Source of the DNA: CAZSDU01 sp963662525
Lineage (GTDB): Bacteria; Bacteroidota; Bacteroidia; Bacteroidales; FEN-979
Direction of reading: 5' to 3'
DNA: 64,000 bases
Assembly (NCBI GenBank): GCA_963662525.1
Contig: OY759717.1
Location: forward strand, 2,294,001 to 2,358,000
The notes beneath the pieces are model-generated. The model worked only from the letters and a program-made list of their open reading frames with translations, was not told where the DNA came from and did no database searches. A program made the position numbers and the translations under genes. Of the stretch, positions 16,888 to 24,205 are shown in pieces (within the stretch, counting starts at the first letter, position 1; every line of letters begins with the position of its first letter).

Positions 16888-17568
16888 ATGATGAATCCGG
16901 AATTAATCGAATATGCCGAATTACTCTCAACGCCGGAGTTACCCATCCTGGCAAAGCTGAACCGGGAGACCCACCTTACTCAGGTGTACCCACGCATGTT
17001 AGCCGGTCATATACAAGGTACTTTGCTGCGTTTCATCAGCAGTATGATGAAACCGCGGAGAATTCTGGAAATCGGAACATTTACCGGGTATTCCGCAATC
17101 AATTTGGCGTTGGGATTAAATCACCCCACCCCCAGCCCCTCCCCTGAAGGGGAGGGGAGCACCATTCCTGTTCCCTTGGTTCATACCATTGAAGTAGACC
17201 CTGAGCAAGAGGAAATTATCAGGCGATACATTCATGAAGCTGGAGTGGATCAACAGATCGTACTTCATATTGGAAATGCAATGGATATCATTCCCGGATT
17301 GAATGAAATCTGGGATTTGGTCTATATCGATGCCGACAAACCCAATTACCTGAATTATTACAAAATGGTTTTTGACAATCTGCGTCAGGGAGGTTTTTTT
17401 CTCGCTGATAATACCTTATGGAATGGGAAAGTACTCAAGGACCGGAGCAAAATGAACCGGGATACTTTAGGTGTTGTGGAGTTTAATGAATATGTTCAGC
17501 ATGATGAACGGGTTGAAAACATGATTCTGCCATTCAGGGACGGAATAATGATGGTCAGAAAATTATAG
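16888..17568 (+). CDS. class I SAM-dependent O-methyltransferase with in-frame repeat insert
   Basis: The 226-residue protein is of the caffeoyl-CoA O-methyltransferase-like family (Methyltransf_3). ILEIGTFTGYSAINLA is the SAM-binding motif I, VHTIEVDPEQ is motif II and DLVYIDADKPNYLNYY holds the metal-binding acidic residues. The substrate in Bacteroidota is unknown. Between motif I and the next strand, where relatives have a short loop, there is a Pro/Gly-rich stretch (HPTPSPSPEGEGSTIPVP) encoded by a perfect palindrome; it looks like a translated repeat insertion of roughly 15-18 residues. The 3' end overlaps the convergent purE gene by 6 bp. Confidence 0.92.
   Translation: MMNPELIEYAELLSTPELPILAKLNRETHLTQVYPRMLAGHIQGTLLRFISSMMKPRRILEIGTFTGYSAINLALGLNHPTPSPSPEGEGSTIPVPLVHTIEVDPEQEEIIRRYIHEAGVDQQIVLHIGNAMDIIPGLNEIWDLVYIDADKPNYLNYYKMVFDNLRQGGFFLADNTLWNGKVLKDRSKMNRDTLGVVEFNEYVQHDERVENMILPFRDGIMMVRKL
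17136..17157 (+). repeat. palindromic repeat inside the O-methyltransferase gene
   Basis: Arms CCCCTCCCCT and AGGGGAGGGG are perfect inverted complements separated by GA. The surrounding C-rich stretch begins near 17122. The element reads in frame as PSPSPEGEG. Similar C-rich palindromes are known to me as intergenic repeats in Bacteroidota genomes; that recollection should be checked. Confidence 0.8.
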
Positions 17569-18066
17569 CTTGTACTCGTATTTCACTTTTTCCAGTTCCT
17601 CATTGGCTTTTACCACTTTTATTTTCAATTCCTCTTTAAACTGTATCATTTTCTGATGTAATAGCTCATCACTGGTGGCCAGGATTTCCATGGCAAGAAT
17701 GGCTGCATTCTGGGCTCCGTTGATGGCTACTGTTGCAACCGGTATTCCCGGAGGCATCTGGAGGATTGCCAATGCTGCATCAAGTCCTTCCATGGAGGCT
17801 TTTATGGGCACTCCGATCACCGGCAGGGTGGTCATGGCAGCAATAATACCCGGCAGATGAGCAGCCATACCGGCAGCCGCGATAATAACCCGGATTCCAC
17901 GGGAATATGCGGTTTTTGCAAATTCTTCGACTTTTTCAGGGGTACGGTGTGCTGATAATGCATTCATTTCAAACGGGATCTGCATTTCATTCAGAAACCT
18001 GGCCGCTGCTTCCATTACCGGAAGATCAGAGGTGCTGCCCATGATTATACTGACTTTAGGATTCAT
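17563..18066 (-). CDS. purE: N5-carboxyaminoimidazole ribonucleotide mutase
   Basis: PurE moves the carboxyl group of N5-CAIR to C4 of the imidazole in purine synthesis. The 167-residue class I protein has GSTSDLPVMEAAARFL near the N-terminus, SAHRTPE with the catalytic His, AAAGMAAHLPGIIAA and PVIGVPI. I chose the ATG at 18066, because a GTG at 18093 falls inside the candidate -7 element for this gene. The C-terminus carries a charged helical tail. It is divergent from hpt, another purine gene, and convergent with the O-methyltransferase. Confidence 0.95.
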   Translation of the reverse strand: MNPKVSIIMGSTSDLPVMEAAARFLNEMQIPFEMNALSAHRTPEKVEEFAKTAYSRGIRVIIAAAGMAAHLPGIIAAMTTLPVIGVPIKASMEGLDAALAILQMPPGIPVATVAINGAQNAAILAMEILATSDELLHQKMIQFKEELKIKVVKANEELEKVKYEYKL

Positions 18067-18092
18067 ATCGCTTTCGTTTTCAAGGAATGACA

Positions 18093-18100
18093 CAAAAGTA
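18093..18100 (-). promoter_or_regulatory. candidate -7 promoter element for purE
   Basis: On the minus strand TACTTTTG matches TAnnTTTG and lies 26 bp before the purE ATG at 18066. It overlaps the alternative GTG start, which argues against that start. Confidence 0.4.
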
Positions 18101-18113
18101 GTGATAATTTGAC

Positions 18114-18121
18114 TAAATTTG
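18114..18121 (+). promoter_or_regulatory. candidate -7 promoter element for hpt
   Basis: TAAATTTG (then CATC) matches TAnnTTTG, 22 bp before the hpt ATG. With the purE element 13 bp away on the other strand it forms a compact divergent purine promoter region. Confidence 0.42.
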
Positions 18122-18143
18122 CATCTGGAAATAAGCTTACATT

Positions 18144-18680
18144 ATGTCGAAAATTCAAGTCAAGGATAAATTTTTCGAAAAATTTATAACGACCACAGAA
18201 ATTGATGCAGCGGTGCAGAAGGTTGCTGACGGGATCAATCGTGATTATCGAACAAAAAATCCTGTTTTCCTGGCCATGCTGAATGGCGCCTTCATCTTTG
18301 CCGCTGACCTGATGCGAAAGATCAATATCCCCTGTGAAATATCCTTTGTGAAGTATTCATCTTATTCCGGAACGAAAAGCACAGAAAAATTAAATGAACT
18401 GATAGGTCTTAATGAGGATCTTAAAGGCAGGCATGTCATCGTTCTCGAAGATATCGTTGATACCGGCATAACCATGAATAAGTTATTGAAGGACATTGCT
18501 GAAAAAGAACCTGCGAATGTGAAAGTTGCCTGCTTTTGTTTTAAACCAGACGCCTTTAAGCATTTCTTTACCATCGATTACCTGGGCATGAGTATTCCGA
18601 ATGAATTTATTCTGGGATATGGACTTGATTATGACGGACAGGGAAGAAATCTGGCAGATATTTATAAAATTGTTGAATAA
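18144..18680 (+). CDS. hpt: hypoxanthine phosphoribosyltransferase
   Basis: Hpt salvages hypoxanthine and guanine with PRPP to form IMP and GMP. The 178-residue chain has VIVLEDIVDTGITM at about 98-111, the PRPP-binding signature of type I phosphoribosyltransferases, plus LNGAFIFAADL and the SFVKYSSYSGT loop. It heads the hpt-adk-obgE order common in Bacteroidota. The 70-bp gap to adk is filled by two adjacent 8-bp-period repeat arrays. Confidence 0.95.
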   Translation: MSKIQVKDKFFEKFITTTEIDAAVQKVADGINRDYRTKNPVFLAMLNGAFIFAADLMRKINIPCEISFVKYSSYSGTKSTEKLNELIGLNEDLKGRHVIVLEDIVDTGITMNKLLKDIAEKEPANVKVACFCFKPDAFKHFFTIDYLGMSIPNEFILGYGLDYDGQGRNLADIYKIVE

Positions 18681-18704
18681 TGTGTTGATGTGCTAATGTG
18701 CTAA
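18681..18704 (+). repeat. 8-bp tandem array after hpt
   Basis: Three consecutive octamers, TGTGTTGA, TGTGCTAA and TGTGCTAA, start directly after the hpt stop codon. Confidence 0.65.
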
Positions 18705-18706
18705 TA

Positions 18707-18738
18707 ATTTTATCACTTTGTTACTTTTTCACTTTTAA
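18707..18738 (+). repeat. second 8-bp-period array before adk
   Basis: Four octamers with the pattern AYTTTNNN follow: ATTTTATC, ACTTTGTT, ACTTTTTC and ACTTTTAA. The period is exact although units vary. The array ends 12 bp before the adk ATG, so it forms part of the adk leader. Confidence 0.5.
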
Positions 18739-18750
18739 TCATCATGATAT

Positions 18751-19317
18751 ATGTTTAACCTGATTTTATTTGGTCCCCCGGGCGCGGGAAAAGGAACGCA
18801 GGCTATTAAAATTGCTGAAAAATTTGGATGGAAACATGTTTCTACAGGAGACATCCTGAGAGCTGAAGTCAGCCAGGGAACTCCACTGGGATTGAAAGTA
18901 AAAGCAGTTATGGAAGCGGGTCATCTGGTTTCCGATGAATTGCTGATTGAGATCATGGAATCCGTATTTGTTAGAAACAACAATGTAAAAGGATTTGTTC
19001 TGGATGGGTTCCCCCGAACCCTTAAGCAGGCTCAGGAGCTTGATCAGATGCTGAAAAAACTGGAACAAAGCGTTTCCCTGGTTCTTGCTTTGGAAGTCAA
19101 CGAGGATGAACTGGTCAAAAGGTTGTTGAACCGGGCTCAGGAACAAGGAAGGAAAGATGATACGGAAGAAGTCATTAAAAACAGGCTTGTTCAGTACCAT
19201 CATTATACCAAACCATTGATTGATTATTACAAGGAGCAGCAGTTATTTAAAGAAGTTTATGGTGTCGGAACCATTGATGATATTTTTAAAACGCTCTGTA
19301 CCGAAATCGCTGATTAG
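18751..19317 (+). CDS. adk: adenylate kinase
   Basis: Adk equilibrates ATP + AMP with 2 ADP. The P-loop GPPGAGKGT is at residues 8-16, FVLDGFPRTLKQA is the AMP-binding signature, and NRAQEQGRKDDTEEVIKNRL marks a short LID without zinc cysteines. At 188 residues it is the short form usual in Bacteroidota. The ATG at 18751 follows the octamer arrays. obgE begins 24 bp after the stop. Confidence 0.96.
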   Translation: MFNLILFGPPGAGKGTQAIKIAEKFGWKHVSTGDILRAEVSQGTPLGLKVKAVMEAGHLVSDELLIEIMESVFVRNNNVKGFVLDGFPRTLKQAQELDQMLKKLEQSVSLVLALEVNEDELVKRLLNRAQEQGRKDDTEEVIKNRLVQYHHYTKPLIDYYKEQQLFKEVYGVGTIDDIFKTLCTEIAD

Positions 19318-19341
19318 AACTATTTCACTATTTAAAACAGA

Positions 19342-20340
19342 ATGCCTGAATCTAACTTTGTCGATTATGTAAAGATCTTTTGTGCATCCGGAAACGGGGG
19401 GGCAGGATCTACGCATTTTCTTCGTACACGTACCAGCAATAAAGGAGGACCGGATGGGGGAGATGGCGGAAGAGGCGGGCATATTATCCTCAGGGGGAAC
19501 AAACAATTCTGGACCCTGCTTCATTTAAAATTCACCAAGCATTTACGGGCCGAAAACGGCGGAAACGGAGCACGACAGCTCAGGCATGGCGCTAACGGGA
19601 AAGATGTGATTATTGAAGTTCCCCTGGGAACCATTGCCCGAGATGCAGAAACAGGAGCATTTGAATGTGAAATCACAGAAGATGGTCAGACCCATATTTT
19701 TGTCCCGGGAGGACGGGGCGGACAGGGTAATGACCATTTTAAAACGGCAACCCGGCAAGCTCCGAAATTTGCTCAGCCCGGAGAAGAAGGACGGGAAGCC
19801 TGGAAAATTCTGGAACTTAAATTACTGGCTGATGTTGGATTGGTCGGATTTCCGAATGCAGGAAAATCCACACTTCTTTCCGTTATTTCTGCCGCCAAGC
19901 CTCAGATTGCAGACTATCCTTTTACTACACTCGTTCCCAACCTGGGTATTGTAAGTTATCATGATAAACGTTCTTTTGTCATGGCCGATATTCCCGGAAT
20001 TATCGAAGGTGCACATGAAGGGAAAGGACTTGGACTAAGATTTCTCAGGCATATTGAAAGGAATTCCATCCTTCTGTTTATGGTTCCTGTTGATTCCCGC
20101 GATATCCGGAAGGAATATCAGATACTCCTGCACGAACTGGAACAATTCAATCCTGAACTGCTTGACAAAACAAGGGTTTTGGCAATCACCAAGGTCGATT
20201 TGGCTGACCAGGAGATTATCTCGGCACTGAAAAAAGATCTTCCGGATGTTCCTCATGTATTTATTTCATCCCATACCCATACAGGGCTGGATAAACTTAA
20301 GGGAATGCTCTGGAATGAATTGAACAGGGATATAAATTGA
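19342..20340 (+). CDS. obgE: GTPase Obg/CgtA
   Basis: The 332-residue protein has the glycine-rich Obg fold at about residues 1-158 (GGDGGRGGHIILRGN, PGGRGGQGNDHF) followed by a G domain: G1 GFPNAGKST at 169-177, switch II DIPGIIEGAHEGKGLG, and G4 in ITKVD. Obg GTPases bind the 50S ribosomal subunit and act in ribosome assembly and the stringent response. It lacks the variable C-terminal OCT domain, consistent with its length. The stop TGA overlaps a TTG start of the PAP2 gene. Confidence 0.96.
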   Translation: MPESNFVDYVKIFCASGNGGAGSTHFLRTRTSNKGGPDGGDGGRGGHIILRGNKQFWTLLHLKFTKHLRAENGGNGARQLRHGANGKDVIIEVPLGTIARDAETGAFECEITEDGQTHIFVPGGRGGQGNDHFKTATRQAPKFAQPGEEGREAWKILELKLLADVGLVGFPNAGKSTLLSVISAAKPQIADYPFTTLVPNLGIVSYHDKRSFVMADIPGIIEGAHEGKGLGLRFLRHIERNSILLFMVPVDSRDIRKEYQILLHELEQFNPELLDKTRVLAITKVDLADQEIISALKKDLPDVPHVFISSHTHTGLDKLKGMLWNELNRDIN

Positions 20341-20888
20341 TCAGTTTTTTCTCGCATATTGACCGTTCAGTTTTTCTTTACCTTAATGGTTTGCATTGTG
20401 ATTTCCTTGACCCCATTATGTTCTGGGCCAGTAAAGTATTGATCTGGATCCCCTTGTTTGCTTTCCTTTTCTTTTTAGTTATCAGGACTTTCCACTGGAA
20501 AACCATAGTTATTGTACTTTCTGCAGCAATCCTGATCCTTATTTCAGATCAGCTCAGTAACCTGTCGAAAAGTAGTTTCGAACGGCTAAGGCCTTCTCAT
20601 GATTCAAGCCTGGTCTCAGAAATTCATACTGTAAATGACTATAAGGGTGGTGAATTCGGATTTTATTCAGCCCATGCCTCCAACAACTTTGCGATTGCTG
20701 TATTCCTTGTCCTTTTATTCAGAAAAAAATACCGCTTTCTGCCTGTCCTGCTTTTTAGCTGGGCATTGCTGATGTCATACACCAGAATTTACCTGGGAGT
20801 TCACTATCCTGGTGATATACTTGCCGGAATGCTTATCGGAAGCTGTCTTGGGTATGTTTTCGGGAAAATAACCCTTAATTTAATTTGA
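20337..20888 (+). CDS. PAP2 family membrane phosphatase
   Basis: The 183-residue integral membrane protein has the three PAP2 motifs: KSSFERLRPSHD (KxxxxxxRP type), YSAHASNNF (PSGH-like, with SAH) and TRIYLGVHYPGD (SRxxxxxHxxxD-like). Members dephosphorylate lipid phosphates such as undecaprenyl pyrophosphate or phosphatidate; which applies here is not decidable. The start is TTG at 20337, overlapping the obgE stop; no suitable ATG lies nearby upstream. It converges with the next gene, overlapping it by 14 bp. Confidence 0.9.
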   Translation: MISFFSHIDRSVFLYLNGLHCDFLDPIMFWASKVLIWIPLFAFLFFLVIRTFHWKTIVIVLSAAILILISDQLSNLSKSSFERLRPSHDSSLVSEIHTVNDYKGGEFGFYSAHASNNFAIAVFLVLLFRKKYRFLPVLLFSWALLMSYTRIYLGVHYPGDILAGMLIGSCLGYVFGKITLNLI

Positions 20889-21441
20889 AAACCAGGCCTA
20901 TATTTGCATATGTGGAGTTGTACCCGACTTCTCCGTTGATTCCCAGATTGGCATTAAAAAAATAGGATGCTCCCACGAAGAAGCCCAGATATGGATATAC
21001 GGGAAAGGCATTTTTATGTCCTGGCTGATCATCATAAGTATTAAAGCAAAAACCTATTCCAAGCGGGATTCCCCCGTAGGTGTCAAGACCTCTCACCTTC
21101 CAGCCATAATGATAGGCACTTCTGGCCCCGATCATCATGTTTACCCAGGTTTCCCTCCAGTCTGCTCCGAATTTATGCGCAAAAAAGGAGAACCCTGCTT
21201 CACCCCCAAGAGTCAGAACACCTGGTCCCAGTTCCCACATCCCGGTTTCGAAAGCGACTTTAGCAGCGGGACCGAAGCTTATTCCGTTACCATAAACCGG
21301 AACACCGGGACCAAAGCCAAAATTCAATAACCAGGTTCCCTGACTCATCGGTTCGAAGGGGGCCTGGTTTTGGGCCTTGATCCCGGAATTAAAGCAGAGG
21401 CTGAGTGACGCAATAAGGAGTAAAAAAGCAGTTTTTTTCAT
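20875..21441 (-). CDS. outer-membrane beta-barrel-like exported protein
   Basis: The 188-residue protein has a clear signal peptide (MKKTAFLLLIASLSLCFNSG) ending near KAQNQAP. The mature part alternates aromatic and glycine residues (LNFGFGPGVPVYGNGISFG, YPYLGFFVGASYFF) and ends in YANIGLVFKLN, a pattern of small eight-stranded outer-membrane barrels. I do not recognise a named family and suggest no function. It lies 71 bp after the ndh stop and could be a trailing operon gene or separately transcribed. Confidence 0.7.
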   Translation of the reverse strand: MKKTAFLLLIASLSLCFNSGIKAQNQAPFEPMSQGTWLLNFGFGPGVPVYGNGISFGPAAKVAFETGMWELGPGVLTLGGEAGFSFFAHKFGADWRETWVNMMIGARSAYHYGWKVRGLDTYGGIPLGIGFCFNTYDDQPGHKNAFPVYPYLGFFVGASYFFNANLGINGEVGYNSTYANIGLVFKLN

Positions 21442-21512
21442 GGTGAAGCTTGTATCATCTTGTCATGAAAACGATCCTGAATTTGGATTATTGCAGGCCG
21501 GGGCCTGGTAAA

Positions 21513-22769
21513 TTATTTTTTACAGGAGGGCCTTGTAATAATTCGGTAGGTATAGGCATACGTGAAATAATTCCACATCCAGTCGGAAAGTGCCTTCAAG
21601 CGATTCCGGAACCCGGTAATTCGCATCAGGTGTAAACCCATCCACAGAAACCAGGCAATAAATCCCTGGGTTTTAAGGAAAGGAAGATCGGCCACTGCTT
21701 TATGCCGGCCGACGGTTGCCAGGGTTCCCAGATCAAGATAATGGAATTTTTTCAGGGGCTCTCCTTTTTGTCTGCGCAGAAAGTTGCTCGCCAGGTTACT
21801 GCCCTGTTGCATGGCAGGAAAGGCAAGCATGGGATGCCCTTTGGGCATCTGTGTTGTAGCCATGGCAGCGACATCGCCAATGGAGAAAATATGATCATAT
21901 CCCTTAACCTGATTATATTCATCCACAAGGATTCTCCCATTTTCAATGCATTCAGGCTTAAGTCCCGGTATCAGAGCGCCTTTTACGCCTGCCGACCAGA
22001 TAAAAAAGGCAGAACGTAGAACACTTTCATCCGTAAGGGTAACATTGATACCATCATAGTCTTTCACCATTGTGCTGAGCCAAACCTTTACCCCCATGTT
22101 GGTAAGAAACTTATTTGCTTTTTCAGAGGCACCTTCCGACATGGCCGGGAGCAGCCGGTTTCCGGCTTCAATCAGGTGGATGTTCATTAATGATGGATCT
22201 ATTTCCGGATAGTCCTTGGCAATAATGTGTGATTTGAATTCTGCCAGAGCGCCGGCAAGCTCTACTCCGGTCGCACCTCCGCCGATAATGATAAAATTGA
22301 GGATGATCTTTTTATCTTCCGGTTTTGTATAAACCGTGGCTATTTCAAATTGTTCCAGTAATGTATTACGAATGGTGAGCGCATCATCGAGTGATTTCAT
22401 GACCAGGCTGTTTTTAGCCAGGCGTTCATTGTTAAAGAAGTTCGTTTCTGAACCTGTTGCAATAATAAGGAAATCATAATCGAATTTTCCGATCGTTGTA
22501 TCAACCTGCTTGTTTTCCGGATCAATCTTCTGCACTTCAGCGAGATGAAAGGTGAAATTCCGGAATCCTTTAAACATACGGCGGAAAGGAGACGCGATTG
22601 ATGTTGCTGACAATCCGCAGGTAGCCACCTGGTACATCAGGGGCTGGAAATTATGATGATTAAATTTATCAATGAGGATTATATCAAATGACTTATTCTT
22701 CAATTTCTGGATCAGGGTGATCCCTCCGAACCCACCACCGATGATCAAAACCCGAGGATTGTTTTTCAT
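21513..22769 (-). CDS. ndh: type II NADH dehydrogenase (NDH-2)
   Basis: The 418-residue single-subunit flavoprotein has the FAD-binding motif VLIIGGGFGGITLIQKL at the N-terminus and a second Rossmann motif for NADH (FIIIGGGATGVELAGAL). IFSIGDVAAM is the second FAD contact. The C-terminal stretch WFLWMGLHLMRITGF and the following aromatic helix look like the amphipathic membrane anchor of NDH-2. It would pass electrons from NADH to quinone without pumping protons. The ATG overlaps the dnaJ-like stop codon by 4 bp. Confidence 0.92.
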   Translation of the reverse strand: MKNNPRVLIIGGGFGGITLIQKLKNKSFDIILIDKFNHHNFQPLMYQVATCGLSATSIASPFRRMFKGFRNFTFHLAEVQKIDPENKQVDTTIGKFDYDFLIIATGSETNFFNNERLAKNSLVMKSLDDALTIRNTLLEQFEIATVYTKPEDKKIILNFIIIGGGATGVELAGALAEFKSHIIAKDYPEIDPSLMNIHLIEAGNRLLPAMSEGASEKANKFLTNMGVKVWLSTMVKDYDGINVTLTDESVLRSAFFIWSAGVKGALIPGLKPECIENGRILVDEYNQVKGYDHIFSIGDVAAMATTQMPKGHPMLAFPAMQQGSNLASNFLRRQKGEPLKKFHYLDLGTLATVGRHKAVADLPFLKTQGFIAWFLWMGLHLMRITGFRNRLKALSDWMWNYFTYAYTYRIITRPSCKK

Positions 22770-23719
22770 GGTCTGAGTGCAGCTAGTTTCTGGAAGAGAT
22801 TGATTTCTTCCGTTGTTAGATTTTGAGGAATATCAACGATGATTTTCAGGTAAAGATCACCGAAAATCCCTTTTTTCTGGTAAACTGGCATCCCCATCCC
22901 TTTCATCCGCAGTACTTTGCCATTTTGGGTCTCTTTGGGAATTTTCATGGTAAAAGTCCCTTTCCAGGTCTGGACCGCTACATTTCCCCCGAGAACCGCG
23001 TTATAAAGCGAAACATGAAGATCACCATAAAGGTCATCCTCCTTCCTTTCGAAACGTCCGTCGGGCAACATCTCAACCTGAAGCATGAGGTTCCCGCTTT
23101 CAGCCCCGCGTCCCCCTTTTCCTCCTTTTCCTTTCACTCTCAGTATCTGCCCGTTTTTCACTCCCGGGGGAATACTGATATTGATCTTTTCTCCATCTAC
23201 ATTAAGCAGGCGCTTTGATCCATGATAAGCTTCTTCCAGGGTTATCTCCAGCCTGGCTTCATAATCCTGTCCTTTACGAGGAATTTGCTGTGAACGGGAA
23301 GAGCGTCTTCCTTCACCAGAACTGAACATGTCGGAAAATCCCCCTCCTTCACCGCTGAAAAATGCATTGAAAAAGTCAGAAAAATCTGATCCTCCGAAAT
23401 CTTCAGCAGCATATGAACGGGAATACTGCTGTCCGCCTCCTTGCCGGGCCCATTGCGAGAAATCAGCACCTCCCTGCTGGGATGACTGGGCATATTGTTT
23501 CCAGTTAGATCCCAGGGTGTCGTATTTTTTACGTTTTTCCGGGTCACTGAGTACTTCATAGGCTTCACCCATGTCCTTGAACTTCTCCTCAGCCTGCTTA
23601 TTACCGGGATTTTTATCCGGATGATATTTTACGGCAAGTTTCCGGTATTGTTTTTTGATTTCAGCCTGAGTGGCCTCTTTTGAAACACCCAGAACCTTGT
23701 AATAATCTTTGTACTCCAT
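22766..23719 (-). CDS. CbpA-type DnaJ chaperone (zinc-finger-less)
   Basis: The 317-residue protein has an N-terminal J domain with HPD at residues 33-35, a G/F- and Q-rich linker (QQGGADFSQWARQGGGQQ), and the two C-terminal beta domains (INISIPPGVKNGQILRVKGK). It lacks the four CxxCxGxG motifs of DnaJ proper, so it is the CbpA class of co-chaperones that stimulate DnaK. dnaK itself is about 28 kb away in the window. Upstream is the PNPOx-like gene (14-bp gap) and downstream ndh (4-bp overlap). Confidence 0.93.
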   Translation of the reverse strand: MEYKDYYKVLGVSKEATQAEIKKQYRKLAVKYHPDKNPGNKQAEEKFKDMGEAYEVLSDPEKRKKYDTLGSNWKQYAQSSQQGGADFSQWARQGGGQQYSRSYAAEDFGGSDFSDFFNAFFSGEGGGFSDMFSSGEGRRSSRSQQIPRKGQDYEARLEITLEEAYHGSKRLLNVDGEKINISIPPGVKNGQILRVKGKGGKGGRGAESGNLMLQVEMLPDGRFERKEDDLYGDLHVSLYNAVLGGNVAVQTWKGTFTMKIPKETQNGKVLRMKGMGMPVYQKKGIFGDLYLKIIVDIPQNLTTEEINLFQKLAALRP

Positions 23720-23733
23720 TTTTTCTATTGCAT

Positions 23734-24195
23734 TTAATATCCGTAAGTCCGGCCTTCAAACCGCTCCACTTTGACCATCATCACTTTCACTTCGCGTATG
23801 GAGGGGAGATTGAATTTAAAATCCTGTTTTGCATACTGTGACATGACGATATGCAGGGCTTTTTCTTTTTCACCGAGATCTTCAATGAATTCGACATTTC
23901 CGTAGGCTAGTACCGAGCGGTATTTCATGCTCCAGGAGCAGGCTACATTCTCATTCTGATAACGCAGGAGGTGGTCGGTACTGAAGTTGATACAAACAGA
24001 TGGATTGTTTTTCAGGATATCAATTTTTTTACCGGTACCGGCTCCGTGCAAATAGATGATATCATCCCGGAAACCGAAGTTTAAAGGAATAACATAAGGT
24101 TTATTCTCTGCCTCGACCATCGCTACATGGCACCACTGGCATCGCAAGATAATCTCGATGATTGATTTTTTTTCGGTGATGGCCTTATTTTTCAT
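23734..24195 (-). CDS. pyridoxamine 5'-phosphate oxidase-like flavin-binding protein
   Basis: The 153-residue protein has the split-barrel fold pattern of the PNPOx-like/NimA group: CHVAMVEAENKPYVIPLNFG near the start, IYLHGAGTGKKIDIL, and SVLAYGNVEFIEDLGEK. NimA relatives bind FMN or heme-like cofactors and some reduce nitroimidazoles, but most genomic members are of unknown role. It sits in a tight run between radA and the CbpA-like gene with gaps of 10 and 14 bp. Confidence 0.85.
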   Translation of the reverse strand: MKNKAITEKKSIIEIILRCQWCHVAMVEAENKPYVIPLNFGFRDDIIYLHGAGTGKKIDILKNNPSVCINFSTDHLLRYQNENVACSWSMKYRSVLAYGNVEFIEDLGEKEKALHIVMSQYAKQDFKFNLPSIREVKVMMVKVERFEGRTYGY

Positions 24196-24205
24196 GCTAT
24201 TTAAT

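Noticed and set aside
21495..21506. AGGCCGGGGCCT palindrome between ndh and the outer-membrane protein gene as a terminator
   Set aside because: The stem is only 5 bp and no T-tract follows it in the direction of ndh transcription.
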